In this document: positions 29,786-38,394 of the stretch, one piece after another
How positions within the stretch are numbered: the stretch's first letter is position 1
Layout: each line of letters starts with the position of its first letter
Assembly (NCBI GenBank): GCA_021298815.1
Contig: JAJTHE010000004.1
Span: 44,055 to 108,054, forward strand
Direction of reading: 5' to 3'
DNA: 64,000 bases
Source: Betaproteobacteria bacterium
GTDB taxonomy: Bacteria; Pseudomonadota; Gammaproteobacteria; Burkholderiales; CAIKXV01
Notes under the pieces: model-generated
The model's input: only the letters and a program-made list of their open reading frames with translations
What the model was told of the DNA's origin: nothing
Database searches by the model: none
Made by a program: the position numbers and the translations under genes

Positions 29786-30726
29786 CAGCTGCCCCGCCCG
29801 GTGCGGGCTTCGGCCAGCGCCTGCACCGGCACCGACTGCTTCATGCGGGTCAGCGCGAAATCGATGAAGGTGGCCACCAACCGCGACTGGAATCGGTCCT
29901 TCGGGTGCACCAGGGAGAGGATCCGGATCAGCCGCGGCTCGAGCGGCCGCGCGACCAGCGCGCACAGTCGCAGCTCCTTGGCGATCGATGCACGCGACAG
30001 GATGGACACGCCCAGCCCGGTCTCGACCAGGCCCTTGATCGCCTCCGGGCTGCCCAGTTCCATCACCACGTCCAGGTCCTCGGGCGCGATGCCGGCCTGA
30101 CGGAAATACTGGTCGGCGAACTCGCGCGTGCCGGAGCCGCTCTCGCGGCTGATGAACGGCTGCGCGGCGACCTCCTGCGGCGTCACCGACTCGCGCCGGG
30201 CGAGCGGATGCGACGCTGCGCACACCAGCACCAGTTCGTCCTCGCAGCAGACCTCGCTGCTCAGGCCGGGCAGCGTCGACGGCGACTCGATCAGTCCGAC
30301 GTCCAGCGCATGGTCGGCGACGCGGGTCTCGATCGACTCCGAGTTGGCCACGGTCATGCGCGTGCGCACGTCGGGATAACGCGCCTTGAACTCGCCCAGG
30401 ATGCGCGGCAGGATGAACTCGGCGATGGTCAGGCTGGCGCCGAGCAGCAGCGGGCCGCTGACGCCGCCGGTCATTTCGCCGATGCGCGTGTCGAGTTCGG
30501 CGTTCAGGCCGAGGATGCGGTCGGCGTACTCGAACACCACCTGCCCGGTCGGCGTCAGCGCGATGCGCCCGTGGCTGCGCTCGAACAGCCGCGAGTTGTA
30601 TTGCTGCTCGAGCTGCTTCACCTGGAACGTCACCGCCGGCTGGGTCATGCACAGTTCCTCGGCAGCACGCGTGAAGGACCTCAGGCGGGCAACCGCATGG
30701 AACACCTGGAGGCGGCGATCGGCCAT
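29785..30726 (-). CDS. LysR-family transcriptional regulator
   Basis: 313-residue regulator. The N-terminal helix-turn-helix reads LQVFHAVARLRSFTRAAEEL and MTQPAVTFQVKQLE; the effector domain starts about residue 90 with GPLLLGASLTIAEFILP. This resembles the CbbR/CysB-like group often found beside alr-radA. The start MADRRLQ (30726) was preferred to an ATG at 30771, whose extra 15 residues are not family-like. The stop overlaps alr by one base (TGATG), so it shares a transcript with alr and radA. Its target is unknown; YidB is divergent from it. Confidence 0.85.
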   Translation of the reverse strand: MADRRLQVFHAVARLRSFTRAAEELCMTQPAVTFQVKQLEQQYNSRLFERSHGRIALTPTGQVVFEYADRILGLNAELDTRIGEMTGGVSGPLLLGASLTIAEFILPRILGEFKARYPDVRTRMTVANSESIETRVADHALDVGLIESPSTLPGLSSEVCCEDELVLVCAASHPLARRESVTPQEVAAQPFISRESGSGTREFADQYFRQAGIAPEDLDVVMELGSPEAIKGLVETGLGVSILSRASIAKELRLCALVARPLEPRLIRILSLVHPKDRFQSRLVATFIDFALTRMKQSVPVQALAEARTGRGS

Positions 30727-30885
30727 TTCAGCGGGAACGGGTCGGGGAAACGTGGCCGCGCATTCAACCACAGTTCCCCGGCATTGACCAAGGACGCGCT
30801 GCCCGCCCGGTGGCGGCGCCGCGCCGGTTGTCCCGGCCGCGGTTTCATGAGAGCCTGAACGGCAACGACACGACAGGGGAACTCG

Positions 30886-31311
30886 ATGGGATTGCTCGAC
30901 CAGATCGCCGGTGGAATCGGCGGACAGCTGCTGCAGCAGCTCGGTGGCGGCGGCGCACAGCAGAACCCGCTGCTGCAGATGGTGCTCGGCCTGCTCCAGC
31001 AGCCAGGCGGACTGCAGGGCCTGATCGACAAGCTGCAGCAGTCGGGGCTGGGTTCGCAGGCGGCTTCATGGGTCGGTACCGGTGCCAACCTGCCGGTCGA
31101 CGGCGGCCAGCTGCAGCAGGCGCTCGGCGGCGACTGGATGGCCGCCCTCGCCGCCCAGCTCGGCACCTCGCCGGAGCAGGCCTCGCGGTCGGTGGCCTCG
31201 CTGCTGCCCGAGGTGATCGACCGGCTCACTCCCGAAGGGAAGGTCGGCGACCTGCAATCGATGGTGCCGCAGAACCTGGAAGCGCTGCTCGGCGGCAAGC
31301 TGTTCGGCTGA
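30886..31311 (+). CDS. YidB/DUF937-family protein
   Basis: Small protein of 141 residues, very rich in Gln, Gly and Leu: MGLLDQIAGGIGGQLLQQLGG at the N-terminus, then a helical part with LAAQLGTSPEQASRSVASLLPEVIDRLTPEGKV. This matches the YidB (DUF937) family, for which no firm function is known. It stands alone on the plus strand between a divergent LysR gene and a convergent DUF3301 gene. A hairpin overlaps its stop. Confidence 0.8.
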   Translation: MGLLDQIAGGIGGQLLQQLGGGGAQQNPLLQMVLGLLQQPGGLQGLIDKLQQSGLGSQAASWVGTGANLPVDGGQLQQALGGDWMAALAAQLGTSPEQASRSVASLLPEVIDRLTPEGKVGDLQSMVPQNLEALLGGKLFG

Positions 31312-31326
31312 CGCCGCCGCGGCGTC
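31310..31326. terminator. Hairpin between convergent yidB-like and DUF3301 genes
   Basis: GACGCCG-CCG-CGGCGTC is a perfect seven-base-pair stem with a three-base loop. It overlaps the last bases of the plus-strand stop codon and lies four bases from the minus-strand stop, so it can serve both converging transcripts. No T-run is present. Confidence 0.45.
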
Positions 31327-31329
31327 GAT

Positions 31330-31704
31330 TCACCAGCGGTCGTCCTCGCGTTCGTCCCGGTCGCGCCCGCCGCGGATGACCGTCCAGGTCGGCGGACGTT
31401 CGCGATGCGGTTCGAGTTCGACCCGCCCGGGCCGGCTGCCGTGCAGCGTGACCCGGCCCTGCAGGCGGCGCTGCCCGTCGTCGCTGAACTCGAACCGGTA
31501 GACGCGGCGCAGGCGCAGCATGCCGCCGGCCTCGCGCGCCGGGCGCAGGGACTCGAGCGAGACGGTCGCATCGAGCAACTGGCAGTCGGCCGCCTCGGTC
31601 GCACGCCGCGCACTGTCCAGTGCCGCCTCGCGCGCACGCATCGAGTCGTACCAGAATGCCGCCAGCGCCGCGCTGGCGAGCAGGAACAGCAGTTCGACGG
31701 TCAT
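31330..31704 (-). CDS. DUF3301 membrane-anchored protein
   Basis: 124-residue protein starting MTVELLFLLASAALAAFWYDSMRARE: one N-terminal membrane helix followed by the WYDSMRAREAAL motif typical of DUF3301. The rest is a small beta-rich cytoplasmic part (RRVYRFEFSDDGQRRLQGRVTL) with a charged tail rich in Arg and Asp. Function is unknown. It follows the Nudix gene after 20 bases on the same strand, in a five-gene run (DUF2726, MOSC, Nudix, DUF3301). Confidence 0.75.
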   Translation of the reverse strand: MTVELLFLLASAALAAFWYDSMRAREAALDSARRATEAADCQLLDATVSLESLRPAREAGGMLRLRRVYRFEFSDDGQRRLQGRVTLHGSRPGRVELEPHRERPPTWTVIRGGRDRDEREDDRW

Positions 31705-31724
31705 CGGCGCGGCCTCATCCGCGC

Positions 31725-32414
31725 TCAGCCGGACACGAGGACATGGTGGAAGTTGACCAGCATCGCGGCGGTCGCGCCCCAGATGTACCGGTCCTCGAAC
31801 GGCAGGACATAGAAGTAGCGCCGCCCCTCGTCGACGTCCCGGTGGTGGCGCTCGTGGTTCGCCGCGTCCAGCGCGAACGCGAGCGGCATCTCGAACACGT
31901 CGGCGACTTCGCCCGGATCGGGCCGCAGGCTGAACGGCGGCTCGATCCAGCCGACGACCGGGGTGATCAGGAAACCGGTGCGGGTGCGGTACTGCGGCAG
32001 CAGGCCCAGCACCTCGACCCGGCCCGGGTCCAGCCCGACTTCCTCCTGCGCCTCGCGCAGCGCGGTATGCACCAGCGAGGGGTCGCCCGGGTCGCTGCGC
32101 CCGCCGGGGAAGGCGATCTGCCCGGCATGGCGCGACAGGTGGCCGGCACGCTGGGTCAGCAGCACGGTGATGCCCTGCGGACGCGGGATCAGCGGCACCA
32201 GCACGGCGGCCGGCACGCGCGCCTGCTCGAAGGCGATCTCGCTGCCGGACGCATTGGACGCAGCGCCCCGCCGCGCCGGATCCGCCGGCCGCGCAGGGTC
32301 TCCGGCGCCCGGCACCGGCACCCGCACGTCGCCCGGGACCAGCGCTTCGCGCTCGCTGGCGCCCGCCAGGCGCCGGGCCAGCCAGTCGCGATCGACCGGT
32401 AGCGCGGGCCGCAT
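31725..32414 (-). CDS. Nudix hydrolase, CoA pyrophosphatase-like
   Basis: 229-residue Nudix enzyme. The box GGRSDPGDPSLVHTALREAQEEVGL (split here as GGRSDPGD and REAQEEVGL) is complete, and the preceding LLTQRAGHLSRHAGQIAFPG is the signature of the CoA-diphosphatase (NudL/YeaB) branch, so hydrolysis of CoA or acyl-CoA to phosphopantetheine and 3',5'-ADP is likely. An Ala/Pro-rich segment of about 35 residues precedes the domain and is unusually long. The ATG at 32414 begins two bases after the MOSC stop. Confidence 0.85.
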   Translation of the reverse strand: MRPALPVDRDWLARRLAGASEREALVPGDVRVPVPGAGDPARPADPARRGAASNASGSEIAFEQARVPAAVLVPLIPRPQGITVLLTQRAGHLSRHAGQIAFPGGRSDPGDPSLVHTALREAQEEVGLDPGRVEVLGLLPQYRTRTGFLITPVVGWIEPPFSLRPDPGEVADVFEMPLAFALDAANHERHHRDVDEGRRYFYVLPFEDRYIWGATAAMLVNFHHVLVSG

Positions 32415-32416
32415 CT

Positions 32417-32953
32417 TCAGAGCGCGAGCGGCCGCTGCAAAGGTGCGTCCGTGGCGGCGGCAAGCCCGAGGAAGACGACCGGATCGCCGATCGAGAACGC
32501 ACCGGCACCGACGACTCGCGCCGTGATGCCGCCATGGCCGCGCATCGCGTTGTAGCCGCCGCAGCCGAGCACGGCGTCCTCGTCCATGCGCGAACACGGC
32601 GCGCAGGAGCCGGTACCTTCCAGCACCAGCGTGCCGAGCCGGAACCGCGCATCGCGCAGCGCCAGCAGGTTGATGCCCGACACGCAGACGTTGCGCCGAA
32701 GCCTCGCCGGATCGAGCGTGTCGCGGCCGGCCAGTGCCGCAATCACCGGCAGGTGCTCGAACTGGATCAGCGTGACCGCGCGGCGCCCGCCGCCACCATG
32801 GTCACCGGCAAGCGCCCCGCCTTCGCGCGCCGAGCCCGACGGGCAGCATGTCAGCGGTGCGCGCCGTTGCGCCCGTACGCCGATCCATTCGACCCGGCCG
32901 GGGCCGCGGAAGGTGGAGCGCAGTTCGGACAGCGGCAGGACCGGCGCAGGCAC
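32417..32953 (-). CDS. Stand-alone MOSC-domain protein
   Basis: 178-residue MOSC protein of the short type: EWIGVRAQRRAPL at the start, FEHLPVIAALAG, RRNVCVSGINLLAL, and the sulfur-carrying motif GSCAPCSRMD. It then has MRGHGGITARVVGAG. MOSC proteins are predicted carriers or reductase partners in molybdenum-cofactor chemistry; no substrate can be named. A short Gly/Arg-rich insert lies around residues 38-58. It is a different subfamily from the interrupted MOSC gene at 16.3 kb. It sits nine bases after the DUF2726 gene. Confidence 0.85.
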   Translation of the reverse strand: MPAPVLPLSELRSTFRGPGRVEWIGVRAQRRAPLTCCPSGSAREGGALAGDHGGGGRRAVTLIQFEHLPVIAALAGRDTLDPARLRRNVCVSGINLLALRDARFRLGTLVLEGTGSCAPCSRMDEDAVLGCGGYNAMRGHGGITARVVGAGAFSIGDPVVFLGLAAATDAPLQRPLAL

Positions 32954-32961
32954 GAGGGCGA

Positions 32962-33783
32962 TCAGGCCGCGGACTGCAGGAGCTGACGGATGTCCTGGTA
33001 CTTCGGCAGGCGTGCGCGCGAGAACGTGAGGTGGCGCACCGGCAGCGCGCGCAGGTATTCGATCTTCATGCGCTGCTGCTCGCGCTGCTCGGCGCTCGGG
33101 TGCGCGTCCTCGAGGTCGATCACCGCGACCAGCTGCATCGCCTTGTTCGCCACCGCGTAGTCGACGGTCAGCGGCGCCAGCTTCTTCAGGCGCTGCGCGC
33201 GGTCGTAGCCGTGGACCGTCTCGGGCACGTCGACCAGTTCGGCGAGGCTCACGCGCACGAAGACCTCGTGGTCGGGCATCGCCGCACGGATCGCATAGAG
33301 CGCCAGGGTGGCCGGCTTGTCCAGCAGGCGGCCGCGCATGCGCAGTGGCGGGGCGCGCAGGATCGCCGCATCCGGCATCAGCGCGGCGGAGGTCCGCGCC
33401 GGCGAAGCGAGTCCGGACGCGGCCGCCGACGGCCGGGCCAGCGACGCGAGCTGCGCGGACATCAGCGCTTCGGCGAGCTTCGCAGGGTCGACCGCCGGGA
33501 CCGCGGCGCCTCCCACGCCCGCCCCAGCCCCCGTCGACCCACCCTGCCGCACACCGGCAGCGGCGGCCGCGGAAGCCGGCGCGGATCCGGCGGCTCCCGC
33601 GGCGCCCACGCCGGGCGGCGCCGCAGCGCCACTGACCAGCGCCGGCCCGATCAGCTGTTCATAGCGCATCGCACGCTCGTGCTCGCGCGCTTCCTGGCCG
33701 CGCTTCCAGCGATGGACGGCCCAGCCGATCACGCCGATCCAGATTGCACCGCCCACCAGGAATACAAGGCTCGTCGTATCCAT
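32962..33783 (-). CDS. DUF2726 protein with membrane anchor and Ala-rich linker
   Basis: 273 residues in three parts: an N-terminal membrane helix (LVFLVGGAIWIGVIGWAV), an Ala/Gly/Pro-rich low-complexity linker of about 80 residues (roughly 48-130), and a C-terminal DUF2726 domain (LLDKPATLALYAIRAAM, FVRVSLAELVDV, VDYAVANKAMQLVAVIDLE, LRHLTFSRARLPKY-like end). DUF2726 is distantly nuclease-like and often found beside topoisomerase or repair domains; the function here is unknown. Basic residues follow the helix, so the domain is probably cytoplasmic. Confidence 0.75.
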   Translation of the reverse strand: MDTTSLVFLVGGAIWIGVIGWAVHRWKRGQEAREHERAMRYEQLIGPALVSGAAAPPGVGAAGAAGSAPASAAAAAGVRQGGSTGAGAGVGGAAVPAVDPAKLAEALMSAQLASLARPSAAASGLASPARTSAALMPDAAILRAPPLRMRGRLLDKPATLALYAIRAAMPDHEVFVRVSLAELVDVPETVHGYDRAQRLKKLAPLTVDYAVANKAMQLVAVIDLEDAHPSAEQREQQRMKIEYLRALPVRHLTFSRARLPKYQDIRQLLQSAA

Positions 33784-33804
33784 CGCAGGGCCGCTGCCTT
33801 CCGG

Positions 33805-34554
33805 TTACCAGGGAATGGGCTTGCGGTCGCGGAAGAAGCCACCGCTGGGACCGTCGCCAGGGAGCGTGGCCAGCCAGACCGCGGTGTCCGCGCCCTGCGC
33901 CACCGTGCGCGGCGCTTCCGCCCCGCCCATCTCGGTGCGCACCCAGCCCGGGCAGACGGAGTTGACAAGCACGCCGGTGCCCCGGGTATCCGAGGCGACG
34001 ATGCGGGTCAGTGCGTTCAGCGCGGTCTTCGAGATGCGGTAGGCAGGCGTGCCGCTGCCCATCTCGTCGAGCTGGCCCAGGCCGCTCGACAGGTTGACGA
34101 TGCGGCCGTAGCCGCGCTCGATCATCAGCGGCAGCATCGCCTGCGACAGCATCAGCGGGCCGAGCACGTTGGTGGCCAGGGTGCGTTCATAGGTCGCCTG
34201 GCGCGAATCGAGGAAGCGGCCGCCGCGCGGATCGAGCAGTACGCCGGCATTGTTGACCAGCACGTCCAGCCCGCCAAGGCGGCTGCGCAGGTCGCGCGCG
34301 AGCGCCTTGACCTGGTCGGGATCGGTGACATCGAGGCGCACCGGCTCGACCTCCAGGCCCTCGACCGCCAGCAGTTTCGCCGCAGCGCGCCCCTTGGTCA
34401 GGGTACGCGAGGCCAGCAGGACCTTCAGCCCGCGGCGTGCGAGCTGGCGCGCGATCTCGAAGCCGAGCCCGCGGTTGGCGCCGGTGACCAGTGCGATGCG
34501 CGGCCCCTGCCCCGAGGCATCTGCCGAAGCCGGTGGAACGGTTGTCTTTACCAT
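33805..34554 (-). CDS. Short-chain dehydrogenase/reductase
   Basis: 249-residue NAD(P)-dependent oxidoreductase of the classical SDR fold: cofactor loop TGANRGLGFEIA, NNAG in LVNNAGVLL, catalytic Ser in NLSSGLG and the YxxxK pair in AYRISKTAL. The end (PSGGFFRDRKPIPW) is typical of the carbonyl-reductase-like group. Arg in SRTL suggests NADP preference. It is the last gene of the peptide-ABC operon, seven bases after the gntR stop; the sequence TATAATGGGCGCATG at its start would also allow a leaderless transcript. The substrate is unknown, perhaps the imported compound. Confidence 0.85.
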   Translation of the reverse strand: MVKTTVPPASADASGQGPRIALVTGANRGLGFEIARQLARRGLKVLLASRTLTKGRAAAKLLAVEGLEVEPVRLDVTDPDQVKALARDLRSRLGGLDVLVNNAGVLLDPRGGRFLDSRQATYERTLATNVLGPLMLSQAMLPLMIERGYGRIVNLSSGLGQLDEMGSGTPAYRISKTALNALTRIVASDTRGTGVLVNSVCPGWVRTEMGGAEAPRTVAQGADTAVWLATLPGDGPSGGFFRDRKPIPW

Positions 34555-34561
34555 GCGCCCA

Positions 34562-35443
34562 TTATACGGGCTGCCCTGCCGGACGCGGCGCGCCGGCCCG
34601 ACCGGCGCGACCGGCAGCGCGACCGGCGGTCGCGCCGGTAGCCGCGCCCCGCCCGGCCTTCGTCGCACCCTGGGCGGCCATGGCTGTGGCGGCCGGTGCT
34701 CGCCCGGACAACACCGAGGCCATCGCCGCCACGGCAGGCACGGCAGTGGCCGGGGCCGCCCCTGCGCTGCGCGCCATGAACAGCCGGTGCAGCGTGATCT
34801 TGCGCACTGCCCGCTTGCTGGTCTCGATGTGCGAGCGCAGCAGCAGGCAGGCATGGTCGCCCTTGCGCCGCAGGATGCTGCGCAGCAGCTGCGCATGCTC
34901 GTCGTAGGTCGCGGTGACCCGGCCCGCATCAGTGAAATCGAGGCGGCGGATGATCCGGATGCGTTCGGTCACGTCGCGGTGCATCTGCGCCATCACCAGG
35001 TTGCCGGTGGCCACCACCAGCAGCTCGTGGAACTGCTCGTCGAGCGCGGCCACCGCGCGCTCGTCGGCCAGGCGCGACGCCGCCGGCACCAGCCAGGTGT
35101 CGCGCAGCGGCCCCAGCGCCTCGGCGCTCTCCTGCTCGCACAGCCGGCGCACCGCGGCCAGTTCGAGCACGATGCGCGCATCGTAGAGCTGGTCGAACAG
35201 CGCGAAGTCGAGCGGCCGCACCATCCAGCCGCTGCGTGCGACGACCGACAGGTGGCCTTCCTGCGCCAACCGGTTGAGCGCCTCGCGCACCGGCGTGCGC
35301 GACATGCCGAGCTCGCGCGCGATCTCGTTCTCGGTGAAACGGTCGCCCGGCAGCCGGCGGAACTCGAACACGTCGCGCTTGATCTGCTCGTACGCCGCCT
35401 CGGACAGGTTCTGTCCCGGATTGACGAGCGGCAGCGGGTTCAT
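34562..35443 (-). CDS. GntR-family (FCD/FadR type) regulator
   Basis: 293-residue repressor-type regulator. Winged helix: AAYEQIKRDVFEFRRLPGD and ENEIARELGMSRTPVREALNRL; then an all-helical FCD ligand domain (residues about 85-225) with the metal-binding style residues in DEQFHELL and ATYDEHAQLL and RSHIETS. A low-complexity Ala/Gly/Arg/Pro tail of about 65 residues follows and is unusual. It lies 13 bases after the ABC ATPase gene as the sixth gene of the operon. Palindromes of FCD type (TGGTATACCA) over the operon promoter at 41.13 kb make self-repression likely, relieved by the transported compound. Confidence 0.88.
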   Translation of the reverse strand: MNPLPLVNPGQNLSEAAYEQIKRDVFEFRRLPGDRFTENEIARELGMSRTPVREALNRLAQEGHLSVVARSGWMVRPLDFALFDQLYDARIVLELAAVRRLCEQESAEALGPLRDTWLVPAASRLADERAVAALDEQFHELLVVATGNLVMAQMHRDVTERIRIIRRLDFTDAGRVTATYDEHAQLLRSILRRKGDHACLLLRSHIETSKRAVRKITLHRLFMARSAGAAPATAVPAVAAMASVLSGRAPAATAMAAQGATKAGRGAATGATAGRAAGRAGRAGAPRPAGQPV

Positions 35444-35456
35444 CGATGCGACCTAT

Positions 35457-36506
35457 TCACGCGGATTCCGGGAAATGGCAGGCGACCACCTGGCCGGGCG
35501 CCAGCTGCACCAGCGCCGGCGACGAGCGGGTGCAGGCATCCTGCCCCTTCGGACAGCGTCCATGGAAGCGGCAGCGGTCGGGATCCGGATCGATCGGACT
35601 GGTCGGGTCGCCCTCCAGCCGGATGCGCCGGGACGCGCCGCCGCCGAGGCCGGGAATCGCCGACAGCAGCGCCCGGGTGTAGGGATGTCGCGGGGACTCG
35701 AACACCTGCCGGGCCGGCCCGGATTCGACGATGCGGCCCAGGTACATCACCATCAAGCGATCGCACAGCAGGCGCACGATGTTCAGGTCGTGCGACACGA
35801 ACAGGTAGCTCATGCCGAGCTTCTGCTTCAGGTCCGCCAACAGGTGCAGGATCACCGCCTGCACCGACACGTCGAGCGCGGCGGTCGGCTCGTCCAGGAT
35901 CAGCAGCGAAGGCTCGAGCGCGATCGCGCGTGCGATGCCCACGCGCGCCTTCTGCCCGCCCGAGAGCTGGTGCGGGAAGCGCCCGAGCAGTTCGTGCGGC
36001 ATCTGCACCAGGGCCGCCACCGCGTCGATGCGCGTCGACAGGGCCGTGCCGGACAGCCCGCCGAGCAGGCGCAGCGGCTCGGCGATGGTCTCGCGCGCGG
36101 TGTAGCGCGGGTTCAGGCTGTCGGTCGGGTCCTGGAACACCATCTGGATCAGCTTGCGCTGGGGCACGCGCGCGAAGGCGCTTGCGGGAATGCGCGCGAT
36201 GTCCTCGCCGCGGAAACGGATGGCCCCCGCCGTGGGATCGAGCGTGCGCGTGATCAGGCGCACCAGCGTCGACTTGCCGCAGCCGGACTCGCCGACCAGA
36301 CCGACGCTCTCGCCGGTGCCGATCGCCAGGTCGACGCCGTCCACCGCATGCAGCATCGGCACATGCGCCGCCCGGAGCGGAAGCACGCTGCCGCGCCCCT
36401 TCAGCGGGAAAAGCTTGCGGACCTGCTCGACCTCCAGCAAAGGTGCCCCGGCCGGTGCCTCGCCTTCCGGGGACACCGCCGCCCCGCGCACTTCGGGTGC
36501 GCTCAC
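35457..36506 (-). CDS. Oligopeptide/nickel-type ABC ATPase (OppF/DppF-like)
   Basis: 349-residue ATP-binding subunit. Walker A GESGCGKST, Q-loop VFQDPTDSLNPR, signature LSGGQKARVGIARAI, Walker B LLILDEPTAALDVS and switch His in VSHDLNIVRLL. The C-terminal oligopeptide-transporter extension with cysteines (CRFHGRCPKGQDAC) is present. The start is GTG at 36506, overlapping the stop of the sister ATPase as GTGA. It powers uptake through the permeases at 37.5-39.4 kb. The first 60 residues contain a Pro/Ala-rich leader and an insert (VLPLRAAHVPML) usual in the F-type subunit. Confidence 0.9.
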   Translation of the reverse strand: MSAPEVRGAAVSPEGEAPAGAPLLEVEQVRKLFPLKGRGSVLPLRAAHVPMLHAVDGVDLAIGTGESVGLVGESGCGKSTLVRLITRTLDPTAGAIRFRGEDIARIPASAFARVPQRKLIQMVFQDPTDSLNPRYTARETIAEPLRLLGGLSGTALSTRIDAVAALVQMPHELLGRFPHQLSGGQKARVGIARAIALEPSLLILDEPTAALDVSVQAVILHLLADLKQKLGMSYLFVSHDLNIVRLLCDRLMVMYLGRIVESGPARQVFESPRHPYTRALLSAIPGLGGGASRRIRLEGDPTSPIDPDPDRCRFHGRCPKGQDACTRSSPALVQLAPGQVVACHFPESA

Positions 36507-37477
36507 AGCGGCCTCCTGCAGGCGACGGAATGCGGCTGGCCGGCGTCGAGGCGTGCCAGCGGACGCTCGGTGCACGCGGCCTCGAACCGGTCGCAGCGCT
36601 CGCTGAAGCGGCAGGCAGGAAGGTCGCCTCGCCGCAGGTCGGGAAGATAGCCTGGGATCGCGGCGAGCGAGCGCAGGTCGCTGGTGCCATGCGGCGTGGT
36701 GGCGATCAGCCGCGCCGTGTACGGGTGGCGCGGATGGGCGAACAGGTCTGCGGTCGGCGCGGTCTCGACCACGTGGCCGGCATGCATCACGACGATGCGG
36801 TCGCAATGCTCCGCGGCCAGCCCGAGGTCGTGGGTGATCAGCACGGTCGCCATCTTGCGCTTGTGCGCGAGCTCGGAGATCAGATCCATCACCGCCGCCT
36901 GGGTGGTCACGTCCAGGCCGGTGGTCGGCTCGTCGGCCACCAGCAGGGAGGGCGAGCAGGCCAGGGCAATCGCGATCATGATGCGCTGGCAAAGGCCGCC
37001 CGACAGTTCGAACGGATAGGCATCGTAGCGGCGCTCGGGATCGGGGATGCGCACCGACGCGAGCGCCTCGATCGCGCGCTGGCGCAGCGCGGCCGACGGC
37101 GTGCTGGTATGGCGCGCGAGCACGTCCTCGATCTGGTGCCCGACCTTGCGGATCGGATTGAGCGCGACCCGCGGGTTCTGGAAGATCATCGCCGCCTCGC
37201 GGCCGCGGATCGCTTCCAGTTCCGACGGACTCGCACGCACCAGGTCCAGGCCGCCGAACACCGCGCGGCCACCGGTGATCCGCCCGGCCGGGTCGAGGAT
37301 CCCGAGCACGGCATAGAACAGCACCGACTTGCCCGACCCCGATTCGCCGACCACGCCGATGGTCTCGCCCTTGCCGACGCTGAACGAGATCTCCTCCAGC
37401 GCATGCACGGTGCCGCTGCGCGTGCGGAACTCGACGCCCAGCGACTCCACCGAAAGCAGGGGAACCGGATGGTCCAT
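36503..37477 (-). CDS. Oligopeptide/nickel-type ABC ATPase (OppD/DppD-like)
   Basis: 324-residue ATP-binding subunit, partner of the preceding entry. Walker A GESGSGKSV, Q-loop IFQNPRVALNPI, signature LSGGLCQRIMIAIAL (Leu-Cys instead of the more common Met-Arg), Walker B LLVADEPTTGLDV, switch His in ITHDLGLAAEH, and the cysteine-bearing C-terminal extension (CRFSERCDRFEAAC). The ATG at 37477 shares one base with the permease stop (TGATG). Confidence 0.9.
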   Translation of the reverse strand: MDHPVPLLSVESLGVEFRTRSGTVHALEEISFSVGKGETIGVVGESGSGKSVLFYAVLGILDPAGRITGGRAVFGGLDLVRASPSELEAIRGREAAMIFQNPRVALNPIRKVGHQIEDVLARHTSTPSAALRQRAIEALASVRIPDPERRYDAYPFELSGGLCQRIMIAIALACSPSLLVADEPTTGLDVTTQAAVMDLISELAHKRKMATVLITHDLGLAAEHCDRIVVMHAGHVVETAPTADLFAHPRHPYTARLIATTPHGTSDLRSLAAIPGYLPDLRRGDLPACRFSERCDRFEAACTERPLARLDAGQPHSVACRRPL

Positions 37478-38376
37478 CACGTGCGCCGCCGCGGGTCGAT
37501 CATGTCGCGCAGGCCATCGCCGAGCAGGTTGAAGCAGAACACCGCCAGCATCAGCACCAGCCCCGGGAAGAACGACACCCACCACTCGCCCGAGATCATG
37601 TAGCTCGCGCCCTCGGCCACCATGATGCCCCACTCGGGCTGCGGTGGCCGCACGCCCAGGCCGATGAACGACAGGCCGGCGGCGTTGAGGATCGCCCAGC
37701 CTATGTTGAGCGAGATCTGCACCATCACCGGCGGCAGGATGTTGGGGAACAGGTGGAACGCGAGGATGCGCGCCTCCGAGTTGCCGGACAGGCGTGCGGC
37801 CTCGACGAAGCCCGCGTTGCGCCGCACGTTCACCTCCGCGCGTGCGACCCGGATGTAGAACGGCAGGTTGATGATCGCCGTCGCGTAGATGATGTTCTCG
37901 ACCGAGTTGCCCAGCGCGGCGACGATCGCCATCGCCAGCACGAACAGCGGGAAGGCCATGATGGTATCGGCGAGCCGGCTCACCATGCGGTCGATCCAGC
38001 CGCCGTAATAGCCCGCGCACGAACCCAGCGCGCAGCCCAGGCCGAACGAGAGCAGGACCGCGGCGAAGGCCATGCCGAAATCGAGCCCGGTGGCGACGAT
38101 CACCCGCGACAGGATGTCGCGGCCCAGCTGGTCGGTGCCGAACCAGTGCGTCGCCGACGGCGGCTGCAGCACCTTGTCGGGGCTGGTGGCGAGCGGGTCG
38201 AACGGCGCGATCCACGGCCCGAACAGCGCCAGCACCAGGAAGACGCCGAACAGCGCGAACGCACCGGCGGTCACCGGGTTCTCGGCCAGCACGTAGCGCA
38301 CGTGACGCAGGCTCGCGGCGACTCCCGAGGCGGGCACCGGCGGCGCAGCCGTCGGCAGCGTGGAACCGGCGCTCAT
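37477..38376 (-). CDS. Peptide/nickel-type ABC permease (OppC/DppC-like)
   Basis: 299-residue inner-membrane permease with about six helices. It has the C-type N-terminal domain (NPVTAGAFALFGVFLVLALFG, LGRDILSRVI) and the EAARLSGNSEARILAFHLFPN coupling loop that contacts the ATPase. It forms the channel together with the OppB-like protein, which it follows after 18 bases. The end is FCFNLLGDGLRDMIDPR, the standard family end. Confidence 0.9.
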   Translation of the reverse strand: MSAGSTLPTAAPPVPASGVAASLRHVRYVLAENPVTAGAFALFGVFLVLALFGPWIAPFDPLATSPDKVLQPPSATHWFGTDQLGRDILSRVIVATGLDFGMAFAAVLLSFGLGCALGSCAGYYGGWIDRMVSRLADTIMAFPLFVLAMAIVAALGNSVENIIYATAIINLPFYIRVARAEVNVRRNAGFVEAARLSGNSEARILAFHLFPNILPPVMVQISLNIGWAILNAAGLSFIGLGVRPPQPEWGIMVAEGASYMISGEWWVSFFPGLVLMLAVFCFNLLGDGLRDMIDPRRRT

Positions 38377-38394
38377 CGCTCGCTTCCCGTGTGG

